A stretch of 64,000 nt of DNA from NCBI GenBank assembly GCA_016861025.1, contig BOKO01000012.1, positions 62,001 through 126,000 on the forward strand, in the 5' to 3' direction. The notes under the pieces are model-generated. The model did not search any database. It was given only the letters and a program-made list of their open reading frames with translations, and had not been told where the DNA came from. This DNA comes from Chloroflexota bacterium (GTDB lineage: Bacteria > Chloroflexota > Anaerolineae > Caldilineales > Caldilineaceae). Made by a program: the position numbers and the translations under genes. Below, piece after piece: positions 1 to 10,983 of this stretch. Each line of letters begins with the position of its first letter. Positions within the stretch are counted from its first letter, which is position 1.

Positions 1-783
1 CGCAATCGAGATCAGGAGATCATCGGTCTGGTCGGGATCACAGAGGACATCACCGAGTTGAAACGCCTCGAAGCGCAGCTTTGGGAAAGCCGACGGTTGG
101 AGACGATCGGCGCACTGACATCCAACATCGGCCACGACTTCAACAATCTGCTGACGCCGATTATCGGACTGAGCGAAGTGCTCTACGCCAATGCCGCGCC
201 AGACAGTCCTCAGCGTCAATATCTGAGCAAGATTCTTACGGCGGCATACAAAGCGAAAGACCTGCTAAACCAGATGCGCGTCTTCAGCCGTTTGCACAAA
301 GCCGAAGTCCAGAGCGTCAATTTGCTGGCGACAGTGGCGGAAGCGTGCGATATTCAGAGCGCATTGCTGCCGCCAACCATCAAGTTGAACATGACTTTTG
401 CAGTATCGTCCGCCATGATTGAAGCGGACCCAACGCAGCTACACCAGATGATCATGAACCTGCTGGTCAACGCGCATCAGGCGATCGAGGACAAACCGGG
501 GGAAATCTCCGTCATTGTCACCCCGCTGGACGCTGCAGAGGATGAACCTTCCAGCGGGGTGACGCTCAAAGTTATTGACACCGGGCAGGGCATGGACGAA
601 GCGACGAAAATGCGAATCTTCGAGCCATTTTTCACCACCAAACGCGAAAGCGGCGGCGGGTTGGGTCTGGCGATCGTCCACGGCGTCGTACAGAATCTGG
701 GCGGATCGATCAGCGTGGAAAGCCAGCCCGAGCAAGGCAGCGTATTCACAGTTCATCTGCCGAACGTCAAAGTCACGCTTTGA
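1..783 (+). CDS. PAS-type sensor histidine kinase, C-terminal part (5' end outside window)
   Basis: The open frame runs in from the left edge, so only the C-terminal part is seen. It begins with the end of a PAS/PAC segment (IVGLVGITEDIT-like), then a dimerisation helix with the phospho-acceptor His in GHDFNNLLTP, then a HATPase_c domain: N box around MIMNLLVNAHQAI, G1 box DTGQGMD, F box FEPFFTTK, and G2 box GGGLGLAIVHG. The GHDFNN type of H box is common in hybrid kinases that regulate through two-component phosphorelay. No receiver domain follows: the protein ends at SVFTVHLPNVKVTL. The input signal cannot be read, because the sensor part is missing. The next gene starts 132 bp downstream and is unlikely to be a partner regulator. 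Confidence 0.9.
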   Translation, partial: RNRDQEIIGLVGITEDITELKRLEAQLWESRRLETIGALTSNIGHDFNNLLTPIIGLSEVLYANAAPDSPQRQYLSKILTAAYKAKDLLNQMRVFSRLHKAEVQSVNLLATVAEACDIQSALLPPTIKLNMTFAVSSAMIEADPTQLHQMIMNLLVNAHQAIEDKPGEISVIVTPLDAAEDEPSSGVTLKVIDTGQGMDEATKMRIFEPFFTTKRESGGGLGLAIVHGVVQNLGGSISVESQPEQGSVFTVHLPNVKVTL

Positions 784-915
784 CTTTTTGACGCTTTGCC
801 GCCACCCCGAACATAAATCGAGACTGTGGTAAGATTGGCAGGATCGACGGGGCGCAGATGGTGCGCGTTGCGTCGATGATTCCCCTGACATGACAGAAAG
901 ATAGGAAAGAGTTGC

Positions 916-3317
916 ATGAGACGACCGGCCATCATTCTTAGAAACAATCTTTTGTGGCGAATCGGGGCAGTGCTCGCCGCGCTGTTGTTGGGCGTCGCCC
1001 CGCTGCTGGCGCAAGATGCACCGCTTGGTCCGACCGAGAAGCCGATTGGCGAGGCATGGCCCGGCGAATACATCGTGGCGCTCGATCTAGAGTCGGACGA
1101 AGCAGCGGCGGCGCAGACTCGCCTGGTGCATGCCGGCGATCTAATCGATCAAGTGACGGCTTGTGGGTCGAACCTGACGCTGCAAATCTGGCGGCTGCGC
1201 GATCAAAGTGCAACGACGGATTTATACACACTGGCTGATGCACCGGGTGTTCTCTCGGTGGAGCCGAACTGGATCGTACGCGCCGCCTCCACCATCCCGC
1301 CACCGCCCCCCGCCTTCCCGGAAGAACCGTATGTGTTCAACGACACCTACTATGCTTCGCGCCAGTGGCCGCTGCAGCGCAGCAGCTTTGCGCGCGCCTG
1401 GCAGCTTGTTCAGGAACACGGCTTGACCACGCAGACGGTGCGCGTCGCCGTGATTGACAGCGGCGCCGATTTCAACCATCCCGATCTGGCAGGGCGTCTT
1501 CTATTTGGAATCAATTACATTACGCCCGGCGCCATGCCGAACGACGATTTCGGTCATGGCACGCACGTCACCGGCATCATTGCGGCTATCGCCAACAATG
1601 GCCGGGGCATCGCTGGCGGTGCGCCCAATGTCGAGATCGATCCACTGAAAATGCTCGGCAGCAATGGCAGCGGCTCGATCACCAACCTGATCCGGGCGAT
1701 CTGTGACGCCGCCGATCGCGGCGCTGATGTGATCAACATGAGTCTGGAGATACCCACCGGAGCAATCTCACCCTCCACAGCCGACTCGATTCAGGCCGCA
1801 GTCGATTATGCTTATGGCAGGGGAAGCCTGCTGGTGGCCGCAGCCGGCAACAGCAGCAATGGTTCGATTCTCGGTCCTGTTTATTTTCCGGCGCGGCTCG
1901 ACCGTGTCGTTGCAGTCGCCGCATTGACGCCGGAGAACACTCGCGCCAGCTACAGCGCCGTCGGCACTCAACTTGACATTGCAGCCGGCGGCGGCAGCTT
2001 TACGACCAGCGTGCTCAGCACCTGGCCCGCCAGCGTCCCAGGCAAATGCATCGGATCGGGGCGCGTGCTGCTGATGGAGAACGGAATCTATTATTGCACC
2101 GAACCGGGAACCAGCATGTCGGCGCCGCTCGTCAGCGCGGCGGCGGCGCTGCTCATGGGCATCCGCCCGTCGCTCACAAATGCTGCAGTTGAAACGCTTT
2201 TAGAGGAAACCGCCCGCGACGTCGGTCTGCCGCAGATCGAAGCTGGCGCCGGTTTGCTCGACATAGAGGCGGCTGTACGGCGATTGCTGCCGGCCAGCGC
2301 AACCGCAACGCCGGCAGCAATCGAGACGACGTTGTCGTATGGCGCAGCGCCCTTCACGCGCACCGTGATCGTCGAGAATCCATCGACGACGCCGGTGACA
2401 GTGACTGCGACAACCACGCCGACCACATGGATGCGGGTCATCAACATAGCAGGCGCCAGCGTCGTGACTGCACTCAAACATGGTTCGCCGCTTTATCTGA
2501 CCATTGCCATCTCACCCACCCACCTGATCACCGGAGTGTACAGCAGCGAGGTCGCCCTTGATCTGCAATTTGCCGACGGCAGCCGTCGATCGATGGCTGC
2601 GCCCGTGACCGTTAGCATCGATGACTGGATGACAGACCAGTTGTATTTGCCGATGGTGACGGGAGGCAGCGGAACGTTGCCGCCAACGCCGCCAACGCCG
2701 CCTCCTTTTGAGTGGGAGACGCCTACGACGCCGCCGACGGCGCTGTCGATTGCAAGCGGAGGGTATGTGACAGTCTCGCTGCCCTTCAACTTTCCTTTCT
2801 CCGGCCCCGACATTACAAGCACCCTGCGCTACACGCGCGTCCATGTATATGAAGATGGCTTTGTGGCGTTGGTCGATAACAGCTCCGCTCCCACCCCTGC
2901 GCCCGGACAAAATCGATGTTTGCCTACGCTCGACCAGCCGCAGCAGGCGCTTTTCGGCTGGTGGGCTAATCTTGACCCGTCGCGCTCCGGCGGCGTGATC
3001 AGCACATTCCAACCCACGCCCGATCGCTTTGTCGTGCAATACGAGAACGTTGCATCGGCGGTTGGCGTCACGCCCGCATATACGGCGACGTTTCAGATTG
3101 TGCTGCACAACAACGGCGCGGTTGGCTTTAATTACCTCGATGTCCCTGACGCAGTTGCACGTACATCGGGCGATCTGACGCCAAAGGTCACTGTCGGGGT
3201 GCAGGCGCGCAACGGTCTCTTCCACAATCAGGTGACATGCATCACGCCGATGCAAGGGTTTGGCAGGCCGCCGTCGAGTCAGTCGTCGATCTTGATCGCA
3301 CAGAAGGATGCTTTTTG

Positions 3318-3318
<1 letters not shown>
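916..3318 (+). CDS. Secreted subtilisin-like serine protease (S8 family)
   Basis: An 800-residue exported endopeptidase. Residues 1-33 form a Sec signal peptide (basic start, hydrophobic core, cleavage near LLAQ). A short pro-region follows, then the S8 domain at about 150-460 with a complete triad: Asp181 in VAVIDSG, His214 in DFGHGTHVTG, Ser400 in GTSMSAP, and the oxyanion Asn312 in AAAGNSSNG. About 340 residues follow the catalytic domain: a beta-rich region, a PPTPPTPPP linker near 600, and a C-terminal beta-sandwich-like region. No sortase or S-layer motif is visible, so release or non-covalent wall attachment is possible. The ATG at 916 has a GA-rich ribosome site (AGGAAAGAG). The stop overlaps the next start (TGATG), so the two genes are translationally coupled. 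Confidence 0.93.
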
Positions 3319-3827
<509 letters not shown>

Positions 3828-3903
3828 CGCTGCACCCTCCTCTCTTCTCCGTTACGAACGTTTGCGTCTCGCCAGCGTCGACATTTTCTGTGCGGACGAA
3901 CTT

Positions 3904-4677
3904 TCAGGCAATCCAGGCAAGCAGCGCCAGGAAGATGGCGAGTAAGGTCGGGATTGCAGCGACCAACACCATCGGTAAAGCCATGCTCAACAAAGTGCGT
4001 GCAGCGTCAAGCCCTGTCGCCAGCCGTACAGCATGGTAGTAAACAATCAGCGACCACACCCAGGCAAGAATGACCGCCACCGGGCCAAAGAATGGAATCG
4101 GCGCAAGTCCGGTCAGCAACATTGGCACGGCAGTGAAGCTTGTGGCAGCAAAAAACATCTGCAAGTTGTTGTGTGCGCCCATCATACGCGCCAGTGCAGC
4201 GACGGCAGCGCCGTAAACAATCCAGTTCGACAGCCAGCTCAGCGGCGTGTTCAACCACAGCCCCAGACTGGAGAGCAACGCCGCCAGAAAGCCGGGCATT
4301 CGCGGTTCGAGACCCGCGATCAGGCTGGCGTTCGCCGACACATAGCGGGCGGTTGCATTCGACGGATCGCCGGCCGCGAACTCCGCCAGCGATGCCGCAG
4401 CAGCCGCAATCGGGGCGGCGGCGCCAACGCGCAGGCTGAGCCAAAGGTTTGCCAGAAAAGGCAGCAGCCCTGCAAGCAATCCCAGCACGACGATCATGCC
4501 CAATCCCTGACGCATTGAAACCGTGATATAACCGCGTTCATAAGGATCGAGAGCATCGACAAGGTTTAACCGCGCAGCGTTCCAAATCTGGTTGAAGTCG
4601 GGCAGCCAGTTGCTGCGCTGCGTCCACTCCTCGCGCGAAGTCTGTCCCAGCAAAACGACATGGGAATGAGAATTCAT
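3904..4677 (-). CDS. Yip1-domain membrane protein
   Basis: A 257-residue integral membrane protein with about five hydrophobic segments. The soluble N terminus (MNSHSHVVLLGQTSREEW) is followed by the first helix and a long loop, then closely spaced helices in the C-terminal half with the Yip1-like pattern of alternating Ala/Leu/Pro helices (AVPMLLTGLAPIPFFGPVAV). The start at 4677 overlaps the upstream stop as ATGA, which fixes it; a longer frame upstream lies inside the neighbouring gene. With the next gene it forms a tandem pair of related proteins, probably one complex or a duplicated gene. The function of bacterial Yip1-type proteins is unknown. Confidence 0.75.
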   Translation of the reverse strand: MNSHSHVVLLGQTSREEWTQRSNWLPDFNQIWNAARLNLVDALDPYERGYITVSMRQGLGMIVVLGLLAGLLPFLANLWLSLRVGAAAPIAAAAASLAEFAAGDPSNATARYVSANASLIAGLEPRMPGFLAALLSSLGLWLNTPLSWLSNWIVYGAAVAALARMMGAHNNLQMFFAATSFTAVPMLLTGLAPIPFFGPVAVILAWVWSLIVYYHAVRLATGLDAARTLLSMALPMVLVAAIPTLLAIFLALLAWIA

Positions 4678-5378
4678 CGGAACCCTCCCGCCGAATAGCC
4701 AAGTGCAAAGGCTGTGATGGCAAGCAAGATGAGCGCCAGCGCCACGACGTAGACGATCGCCGTCGTCAGTGCCGCGCCGCGCCATTCCATTTCTTGCGCC
4801 ACGTGCACGGCTCGGTAGCCGATCAATCCGGCCCACACCATGATCGGCACAGCGCCAACGCCAGCAAATGGCGCGATGCTGACAAAGAGCAAAACTAGCG
4901 GCGCCACCGTGAGCGCTGCCGCGCCAAAGGTGGCGTTGAGTGAACCGACGCCTCCAAACGCGCGCGCCACGCCAAATGAGACAACGCTAAAAAACACCCA
5001 CCAAACGACCGCAATCCCAGGAATCGCCAGGATCGGCAACAGATGGCTCCAGCCGCCCGCATACCCTGTCGCCACAGTGGCAATTGTCCACATATCGCCG
5101 ATCACACGTTCGACATCGGCGGGAGGGAGCGACGTTGTCGCCGCCACCTGACGCCAGCCCTGCACCAGGGTCGTGTATACGAGGTTCGGATCGGGCAGCG
5201 TCAGCGCTGTCAAAAAACCGCCGATGGCATACGCAATGCCAGCCAGCACACTCACCGACATCACGAGCACGAAGCCCTCCATCCACGGGTTGTCGTCGTC
5301 GACCATTGCTTCAAACGGATCGTTGTCGAGCATGAGCGCCTTGGCAACAAACTCCGGGTATGATTTTGGTTGTAGCAT
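4674..5378 (-). CDS. Yip1-domain membrane protein, first of a tandem pair
   Basis: About 234 residues from the ATG at 5378; an in-frame TTG at 5429 would add 17 basic residues, but it sits right next to a likely -10 element (TATGCT near 5445), so the ATG is preferred. The N terminus, MLQPKSYPEF, is soluble and is followed by about five hydrophobic segments. The C-terminal half resembles its downstream neighbour (AALTVAPLVLLFVSIAPFAG), supporting a gene duplication. The two genes overlap by 4 bp and are surely co-transcribed. No catalytic motif is seen. Confidence 0.72.
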   Translation of the reverse strand: MLQPKSYPEFVAKALMLDNDPFEAMVDDDNPWMEGFVLVMSVSVLAGIAYAIGGFLTALTLPDPNLVYTTLVQGWRQVAATTSLPPADVERVIGDMWTIATVATGYAGGWSHLLPILAIPGIAVVWWVFFSVVSFGVARAFGGVGSLNATFGAAALTVAPLVLLFVSIAPFAGVGAVPIMVWAGLIGYRAVHVAQEMEWRGAALTTAIVYVVALALILLAITAFALGYSAGGFR

Positions 5379-5704
5379 ACGCTTGAGTCCGGTCTTTTTG
5401 CTGCGGGTTGTAACCCTATCAGTTTTCAATCACCAGATTTCATCATAGCATAGCCTTTTCCTGCGGACAACGAAAGGTTTTCCCCAAAGAATGGGAGTCT
5501 ATTCCACGCCTTGAGTTGAGGTGCACCCTGTTCCTGACAGAACGCATCCACCAGCTTTGCTCATTGTTCAAAGCTGCGCCATAATTGAAGCGCAGCCTGA
5601 AGCAGCCCAGCAGCATGATCTGACGCCCGGCGAGAATGAAACAAAGGCCGTTCGTCCGTGGAAAGACCGTTCCGACGACCATGACCGAGAGGTAGGAATC
5701 CTTT
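5379..5704. other. Intergenic region between divergent genes
   Basis: About 325 bp separating the leftward Yip1-type pair from the rightward aminotransferase. On the minus strand a TATGCTATGATG stretch at about 5438-5452 could be a -10 region for the membrane-protein pair. I see no convincing RNA gene, riboswitch or complete ORF here; open stretches on either strand continue into the aminotransferase as antisense shadows. The aminotransferase is preceded by GAGAGGTAGGAATCCTTT, a usable ribosome site. Confidence 0.4.
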
Positions 5705-7039
5705 ATGCCAGCCATTCGCATCCACACCACCCTGCCCGGCCCCAAGAGCCAGGCGATTCTCGACCGTCGCGACGCAGCGGTCTCCAAGGCGTCCTTTCGC
5801 TCGACGCCGGTGGTGGCTGCCAGCGCCAGCGGCGCCACCGTGACCGATGTCGACGGCAACACCTTTCTCGACTTCACAGCCGGCATCGGTGCGCTCAACG
5901 TCGGCCATGCGCCCGCCGAGGTGGTCGAGGCGATCCGGACGCAGGCAGGCGAACTGATCCACCTCTGCGCTATTGTCGGCAGTTATGAGCCATACATTGC
6001 GCTGGCGGAGAAGCTCAACCAACTGGCCCCTATTTCTGGGGCAAAAAAGACATTTCTGTCCAATTCAGGCGCCGAAGCGGTCGAAACTGCGATCAAAATG
6101 GCGCGCGCCTACACCGGTCGTCCGGCGATTATCACCTACGAAGGCGCCTATCACGGGCGCACGCTGCTGACGCTCTCACTGACAAGCAAGTATGCGCTCT
6201 TCAAGAAAGGCTTTGGCCCCTTTGCGCCGGAAATCTACCGCGTGCCCTATCCTTACAGCTATCGTTGCCCACACTGTCGCAACGAAGGCGCGTGCAACCT
6301 GACCTGCTTCGAGGATCTGGAGCGGGCGCTGATCACACAGATCGACCCGGCGGCGGTGGCGGCGCTGATCATCGAACCGATGCAGGGCGAAGGCGGCTTC
6401 ATCCCGGCGTCGTATGAGTATCTACGCAAGGTGCGTGCGTTGTGCGACAAACATGGCATCGTGCTGATCGCCGACGAGGTGCAGGCTGGCTTCTGTCGCA
6501 CCGGTCGCTGGTTCTCGATCGAGCACAGCGGCGTCGAGCCAGACCTGATCGTGATGGCGAAATCGCTGGCGGCGGGGATGCCGGTGGCAGCGGTGACAGG
6601 CCGCGCTGAGATCGTCGACGCGCCCCATTTAGGCGGGCTGGGATCAACTTTTGGCGGCAACCCGGTGGCGTGTGCAGCCGCGCTCAAGTCCATCGAGATC
6701 ATGGAGCGTGACAATCTCAATCAGCGCGCCGAGCAGATCGGCGAGATCACGATGGCGCACTTCCGCCGCTGGCAGGAGACTTACCCGATTATCGGTGATG
6801 TGCGCGGGCTAGGCGCCATGACCGCCATCGAGTTCATCCAGGGACGCAACGACCGCACGCCCAACACCGACGCCCCGCTCAAGGTCGTCGCCGAGGCGTA
6901 CAAACGCGGTCTGCTGTTGATCCGCGCCGGTCTCTATTCCAACGGCGTGCGCACGCTCGTGCCACTGGTCATCACCGACGAAGAGTTGGAGGAAGGGCTT
7001 GGCGTGTTGGAAGCGGCAATCGCGGCAACGGCGAGATAA
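5705..7039 (+). CDS. Class III aminotransferase (4-aminobutyrate aminotransferase-like)
   Basis: A 444-residue PLP-dependent omega-amino acid:2-oxo acid aminotransferase of the GabT/ornithine aminotransferase class. Visible features are the SNSGAEAVE phosphate-cofactor loop, the EGAYHGRT stretch, the PLP-ring Asp257 in IADEVQAGF, and the Schiff-base Lys286 in MAKSLAAGMP. Length and motif order match 4-aminobutyrate or 5-aminovalerate transaminases; the exact amino donor cannot be told. Residues 188-201 carry four cysteines spaced CPHC-x5-C-x3-C in the loop after VPYPYSY, an insertion seen with variations in thermophile and archaeal GabT-like enzymes. The gene stands alone, with no succinate-semialdehyde dehydrogenase beside it. 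Confidence 0.85.
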   Translation: MPAIRIHTTLPGPKSQAILDRRDAAVSKASFRSTPVVAASASGATVTDVDGNTFLDFTAGIGALNVGHAPAEVVEAIRTQAGELIHLCAIVGSYEPYIALAEKLNQLAPISGAKKTFLSNSGAEAVETAIKMARAYTGRPAIITYEGAYHGRTLLTLSLTSKYALFKKGFGPFAPEIYRVPYPYSYRCPHCRNEGACNLTCFEDLERALITQIDPAAVAALIIEPMQGEGGFIPASYEYLRKVRALCDKHGIVLIADEVQAGFCRTGRWFSIEHSGVEPDLIVMAKSLAAGMPVAAVTGRAEIVDAPHLGGLGSTFGGNPVACAAALKSIEIMERDNLNQRAEQIGEITMAHFRRWQETYPIIGDVRGLGAMTAIEFIQGRNDRTPNTDAPLKVVAEAYKRGLLLIRAGLYSNGVRTLVPLVITDEELEEGLGVLEAAIAATAR

Positions 7040-7048
7040 GTGAAGTTT

Positions 7049-7088
7049 GAAGTCTGAATTGTGAATCATGCATTGTGGATTGTGAAGG
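7049..7088 (+). repeat. AATTGTGAA-type interspersed repeat, single copy
   Basis: About 40 bp containing GAATTGTGAA followed by CATGCATTGTGGATTGTGAAG. The same 40-bp sequence, with only a few differences, occurs in opposite orientation at 22517-22556. It lies between the aminotransferase stop and the acetyltransferase start, outside coding sequence. Confidence 0.7.
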
Positions 7089-7148
7089 ATTTGTCTGGCG
7101 GCGATTCTTAAGTCGCCGTTGCTGTCGCTTTGATGGACGCTGTGCACC

Positions 7149-7781
7149 ATGTCGAATCTCGTGATCACCACGCTCAAGCCGGAGCACTTCGAGCAGCTTG
7201 AACAGTTGCAGCGGACGGTTTATCCAACGCTCGGCGCGCAGGAGTTGATGCGCGTCGAGCATTTCGCTAGCCAGTATCGAATCTTTCCGGAAGGACAGAT
7301 TGTCGTGCTCGACGGAGCGCGCGTCATCGGTCAAGGGTCGGGCTTCTTTCTCGATTTCGACTTCGAGCACCCTGCGCACACCTTTGCAGGCATCTGCGAC
7401 AACTTCTACTTTCGCACGCACGACCCAAACGGCGCCTACTACTACGGCGCCGACATCAGCGTCCATCCCGATTATCGTGGGCGTGGAATCGGCAAGATGA
7501 TCTACCAGGCGCGCAAGGAGTTGCTGCGTCGTTACAATCGTCGCGGCATCGTTGCGGGTGGGTTGATTCCCGGCTATGTGCGTTTCAAGGAGCGGATGAG
7601 CGTCCAGGAATATGTCGATCTCGTCGTGGCCGGCGAGTTGACCGATCCGACGCTGACTTTTCAGTTGAAGCAAGGCTTTGTCGTGCGCGGCCTGATCGAA
7701 AACTACATCGAGGACAGCGCATCCGACAACTGGGCAACCCTGATCGTCTGGGAAAACCCCGATTATTGCGAGCCCAACTGA
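7149..7781 (+). CDS. GNAT-family N-acetyltransferase
   Basis: A 210-residue acetyl-CoA-dependent acyltransferase. The acetyl-CoA pyrophosphate loop is visible as YRGRGIGKMIYQARKEL at about residues 110-126, after a beta strand ADISVHPDY. The N-terminal strand, NLVITTLKPEHFEQLEQLQ, is the typical first element of the fold. The middle contains an aromatic-rich loop (YFRTHDPNGAYYYGA). The substrate is unknown. No clear Shine-Dalgarno precedes the ATG at 7149, but the alternative starts further in would remove the first strand. It follows the aminotransferase by 109 bp with a repeat between them, so co-transcription is possible but not certain. Confidence 0.82.
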   Translation: MSNLVITTLKPEHFEQLEQLQRTVYPTLGAQELMRVEHFASQYRIFPEGQIVVLDGARVIGQGSGFFLDFDFEHPAHTFAGICDNFYFRTHDPNGAYYYGADISVHPDYRGRGIGKMIYQARKELLRRYNRRGIVAGGLIPGYVRFKERMSVQEYVDLVVAGELTDPTLTFQLKQGFVVRGLIENYIEDSASDNWATLIVWENPDYCEPN

Positions 7782-7926
7782 AAAAGCGTTCCACCCAATG
7801 CCGAAGTTAGTCAAACGCATTTATTGAGACGCAATCTCGATTTTACAATCGCGAACGCAATCTTATACTTTCTCTCGCTTTACGTCTTTCCGCACAGCTA
7901 CATAAAGACCAAAGGAGAAAGAGACA

Positions 7927-8778
<852 letters not shown>

Positions 8779-8784
8779 GCGAGT

Positions 8785-9267
8785 CTATTTCACATTGACG
8801 CCAAACTCATAGACGAGTTGTCCACCGTACCAGCCGGTCGCCAGGATCAACACCGCGCCGATCGATGCCGTCAGTGCAACCCACCAGCGGGCGCTGGCGT
8901 CATCGAGCAGGTCATGTGTGTCGATCCCGGCGCGCTGGCGCGCTTTCCGCGCCCGTGCGCTGCGATAGAGCCAGCCGCGATAGAGCAGGAATCCATAGGC
9001 TGCCAACATCGCCAGGCTGGCGCCGATGTGAAAGTTGAGCACGGTGCGATAGGGCGCGTTGGGCGGCAAATTGGCTTGCGCCAGCAATCCCGTCAACACA
9101 GCGACGCCCCCGCCGACCCAACCCAACACGAGCAACAGCCAGATGGTCGGCTTGAGGTCAAAAGGCGCCTTCCTCCAGAGATGGAGCAACAAAAGCGCGC
9201 TCCCCAGCAACAAAAATGCAATCGGGAAGTGCACAGTCGCCGGGTGTAGATGTTGCAAGAGATTCAT
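8785..9267 (-). CDS. DUF2231 membrane protein
   Basis: A 160-residue protein with four hydrophobic helices. The N terminus MNLLQHLHPATVHFPIAFLL is characteristic of DUF2231 membrane proteins, where paired histidines in the first helix could bind a cofactor or metal. A basic loop (RSARARKARQRAG) separates the third and fourth helices and should face the cytoplasm. It lies 13 bp downstream of lipoyl synthase on the same strand, so the two are probably co-transcribed; the link to lipoate is not explained by any known role. The ATG at 9267 has only a weak ribosome site. Confidence 0.82.
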   Translation of the reverse strand: MNLLQHLHPATVHFPIAFLLLGSALLLLHLWRKAPFDLKPTIWLLLVLGWVGGGVAVLTGLLAQANLPPNAPYRTVLNFHIGASLAMLAAYGFLLYRGWLYRSARARKARQRAGIDTHDLLDDASARWWVALTASIGAVLILATGWYGGQLVYEFGVNVK

Positions 9268-9280
9268 AAGGCCATCGCTG

Positions 9281-10213
9281 CTAACGCTGTCGCGGGCTGA
9301 GGTGCACCTGTCCGTCGGCGTGATAACTCGAGCGCACCAACGGGCCGCACTCCATCCACTTGAAGCCGCGTGCTTCGCCCTCTTCCTTTAGGCGGACGAA
9401 CTCATCCGGCGTGTAGTAGCGTGCGATCGGCAGGTGGAAGCGGCTTGGCTGGAGATATTGGCCGATGGTCATGATGTCGACATCGTGAGTGCGCAGGTCA
9501 TCCATCACCTGTAGAATTTCATCCCATGTTTCGCCCAGCCCGACCATGATGCCGGACTTGGTGAGCGCCTCCCCGTCCATACGCTTGGCGCGTTGAAGCA
9601 GCTCCATACTGCGCATGTATTTAGCTTGCGGGCGTACGGTGCGATAGAGGCGCGGCACGGTTTCGGTGTTGTGGTTGAGAATCTCTGGTTTGGCGTCCAT
9701 CACGACCTGGAGCGCCGCCCAGTCGCCCTTGAAGTCGGGAATCAGCACCTCGACCGTACAGCCGGGCACGAGTTCGTGAATCCAGTGCAGGCTCTCGGCG
9801 AAGACCCAGGCGCCGCCATCAGGCTGTTCGTCGCGGTTGACGCTGGTGAGCACGGCATGGGTCAGCCCCATTTGTTTGATCGACTCGGCGACGCGGCGCG
9901 GTTCGTCCGGATCAAGCGCGCCAGGGCGGCCGGTCTTGATCTTGCAAAAGCCGCACGAGCGCGTGCAGGTGTCGCCCATCAACAAAAAGGTCGCCGTGCC
10001 GCGCCCCCAACATTCGCCGATGTTGGGACACATCGCCTCTTCACAGACAGTGTGTAGGCGCTGGCCGCGAAAAAGCGCGGTCAACTCGCGATATTTCGGG
10101 CTGTCGGCGGCGCGCACGCGCAGCCATTCGGGACGGCGGCCGCGCGTCAGATTGTTGGTCGGCGGCGCCGGTTCCAGTGTGATCGTGCCAAATTCGTTGA
10201 TGGTGGTGGTCAT
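9281..10213 (-). CDS. lipA: Lipoyl synthase
   Basis: A 310-residue radical-SAM enzyme that inserts two sulfur atoms into the octanoyl chain of lipoyl-dependent proteins. Both iron-sulfur sites are visible: the LipA-specific auxiliary cluster in CEEAMCPNIGECW and the radical-SAM cluster CTRSCGFC. The C terminus contains the conserved CGPLVRSSYHAD, including the arginine-serine-serine motif needed by the auxiliary cluster. Motif order and length match the family fully. No octanoyltransferase gene (lipB) lies beside it. The ATG at 10213 gives a normal N terminus. Confidence 0.96.
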   Translation of the reverse strand: MTTTINEFGTITLEPAPPTNNLTRGRRPEWLRVRAADSPKYRELTALFRGQRLHTVCEEAMCPNIGECWGRGTATFLLMGDTCTRSCGFCKIKTGRPGALDPDEPRRVAESIKQMGLTHAVLTSVNRDEQPDGGAWVFAESLHWIHELVPGCTVEVLIPDFKGDWAALQVVMDAKPEILNHNTETVPRLYRTVRPQAKYMRSMELLQRAKRMDGEALTKSGIMVGLGETWDEILQVMDDLRTHDVDIMTIGQYLQPSRFHLPIARYYTPDEFVRLKEEGEARGFKWMECGPLVRSSYHADGQVHLSPRQR

Positions 10214-10237
10214 GTGTACGCCTGATGTGGTGAATCA

Positions 10238-10726
10238 TTATCGCTCGCTGGATGGTTCAGCAGAGTCGATTTCGGTTTGATAGGACGTATGGTCTTCGTG
10301 CAAGGTCGCCTGCGCCAACATACGTCGCCGCGTAGTGGCGGGTGGCGCAGTCCTTACTGAACTCGGCAGCGGGCGCCCAACGACGCGTGCCAGTTCGGTT
10401 GCAATGAATTGATTCAGGCTCACTTCTTCCCTGGCAGCAGCCGCAACTAGATCACGGTGCAGAGACTTAGGCACGCGCACGACAAATTTGCCGCTGAACT
10501 CTTCCAGAGGTTTTGGTTCTGGGATGGTGCGACCATCTTCCAACGCCAGTTCTATCCAGCCAGCCATTGCATCCTGGATCATGTCGACTGCGTCTGCAGC
10601 GCTGTCGCCTTCCGTCATGCAGCCGGGCAATTCCGCCACGCGCGCAAACCAAGTCGTTTCGTCCTCACGAATCAACTCGATCGTGTAAGGGAGAGACAAG
10701 TAGTAATTGATGTCGTTCGTTCTCAT
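10238..10726 (-). CDS. hicB: HicB-type antitoxin with C-terminal ribbon-helix-helix domain
   Basis: A 162-residue antitoxin. Residues 1-70 are the partly degraded RNase-H-like HicB fold (YTIELIREDETTWFARVAEL, PGCMTEGDSAADAV). Residues about 80-120 form a ribbon-helix-helix DNA-binding domain (FVVRVPKSLHRDLV, SLNQFIATELAR), so it should repress its own promoter. A tail of about 40 residues rich in Thr/Pro/Arg follows. The start overlaps the toxin stop by 4 bp (ATGA), giving coupled translation with toxin first, a common order for hicAB. Confidence 0.9.
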   Translation of the reverse strand: MRTNDINYYLSLPYTIELIREDETTWFARVAELPGCMTEGDSAADAVDMIQDAMAGWIELALEDGRTIPEPKPLEEFSGKFVVRVPKSLHRDLVAAAAREEVSLNQFIATELARVVGRPLPSSVRTAPPATTRRRMLAQATLHEDHTSYQTEIDSAEPSSER

Positions 10727-10971
10727 ACTTCGCTTTCAGTAGCCTGCTCTATCAAAGCCAGCGCCTGTTTCACATAAATCTCTCTGACATAAGGACGTTT
10801 GTACGGAACTGATAATGTGAGCGCGCCAAACGTGTAATAATAGTGCGAAGATCCGTTACGCGGTTGCCGGCGAATAAATCCACACCCACGCAATACCTTG
10901 TCGAGGTCGTCGAAGGAAACCGCTTTAGGGTTGTTGCGAATCTTTTCCAACAACTTCTCTGATTTTGACAT
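10723..10971 (-). CDS. hicA: HicA-type mRNA interferase toxin
   Basis: An 82-residue protein with the small double-stranded-RNA-binding-like fold of HicA, a translation-independent ribonuclease held inactive by HicB. The active-site His lies in RNGSSHYYYTF; the conserved start is FDDLDKVLRGCGFIRRQPR, and PYKRPYVREIYVKQAL forms the last strand and helix. The ribosome site GAGGAGG lies unusually close, about 2 bp from the ATG, which may hold toxin translation down. A near-consensus promoter lies immediately upstream. Confidence 0.92.
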   Translation of the reverse strand: MSKSEKLLEKIRNNPKAVSFDDLDKVLRGCGFIRRQPRNGSSHYYYTFGALTLSVPYKRPYVREIYVKQALALIEQATESEV

Positions 10972-10983
10972 TCCTCCTCACTA

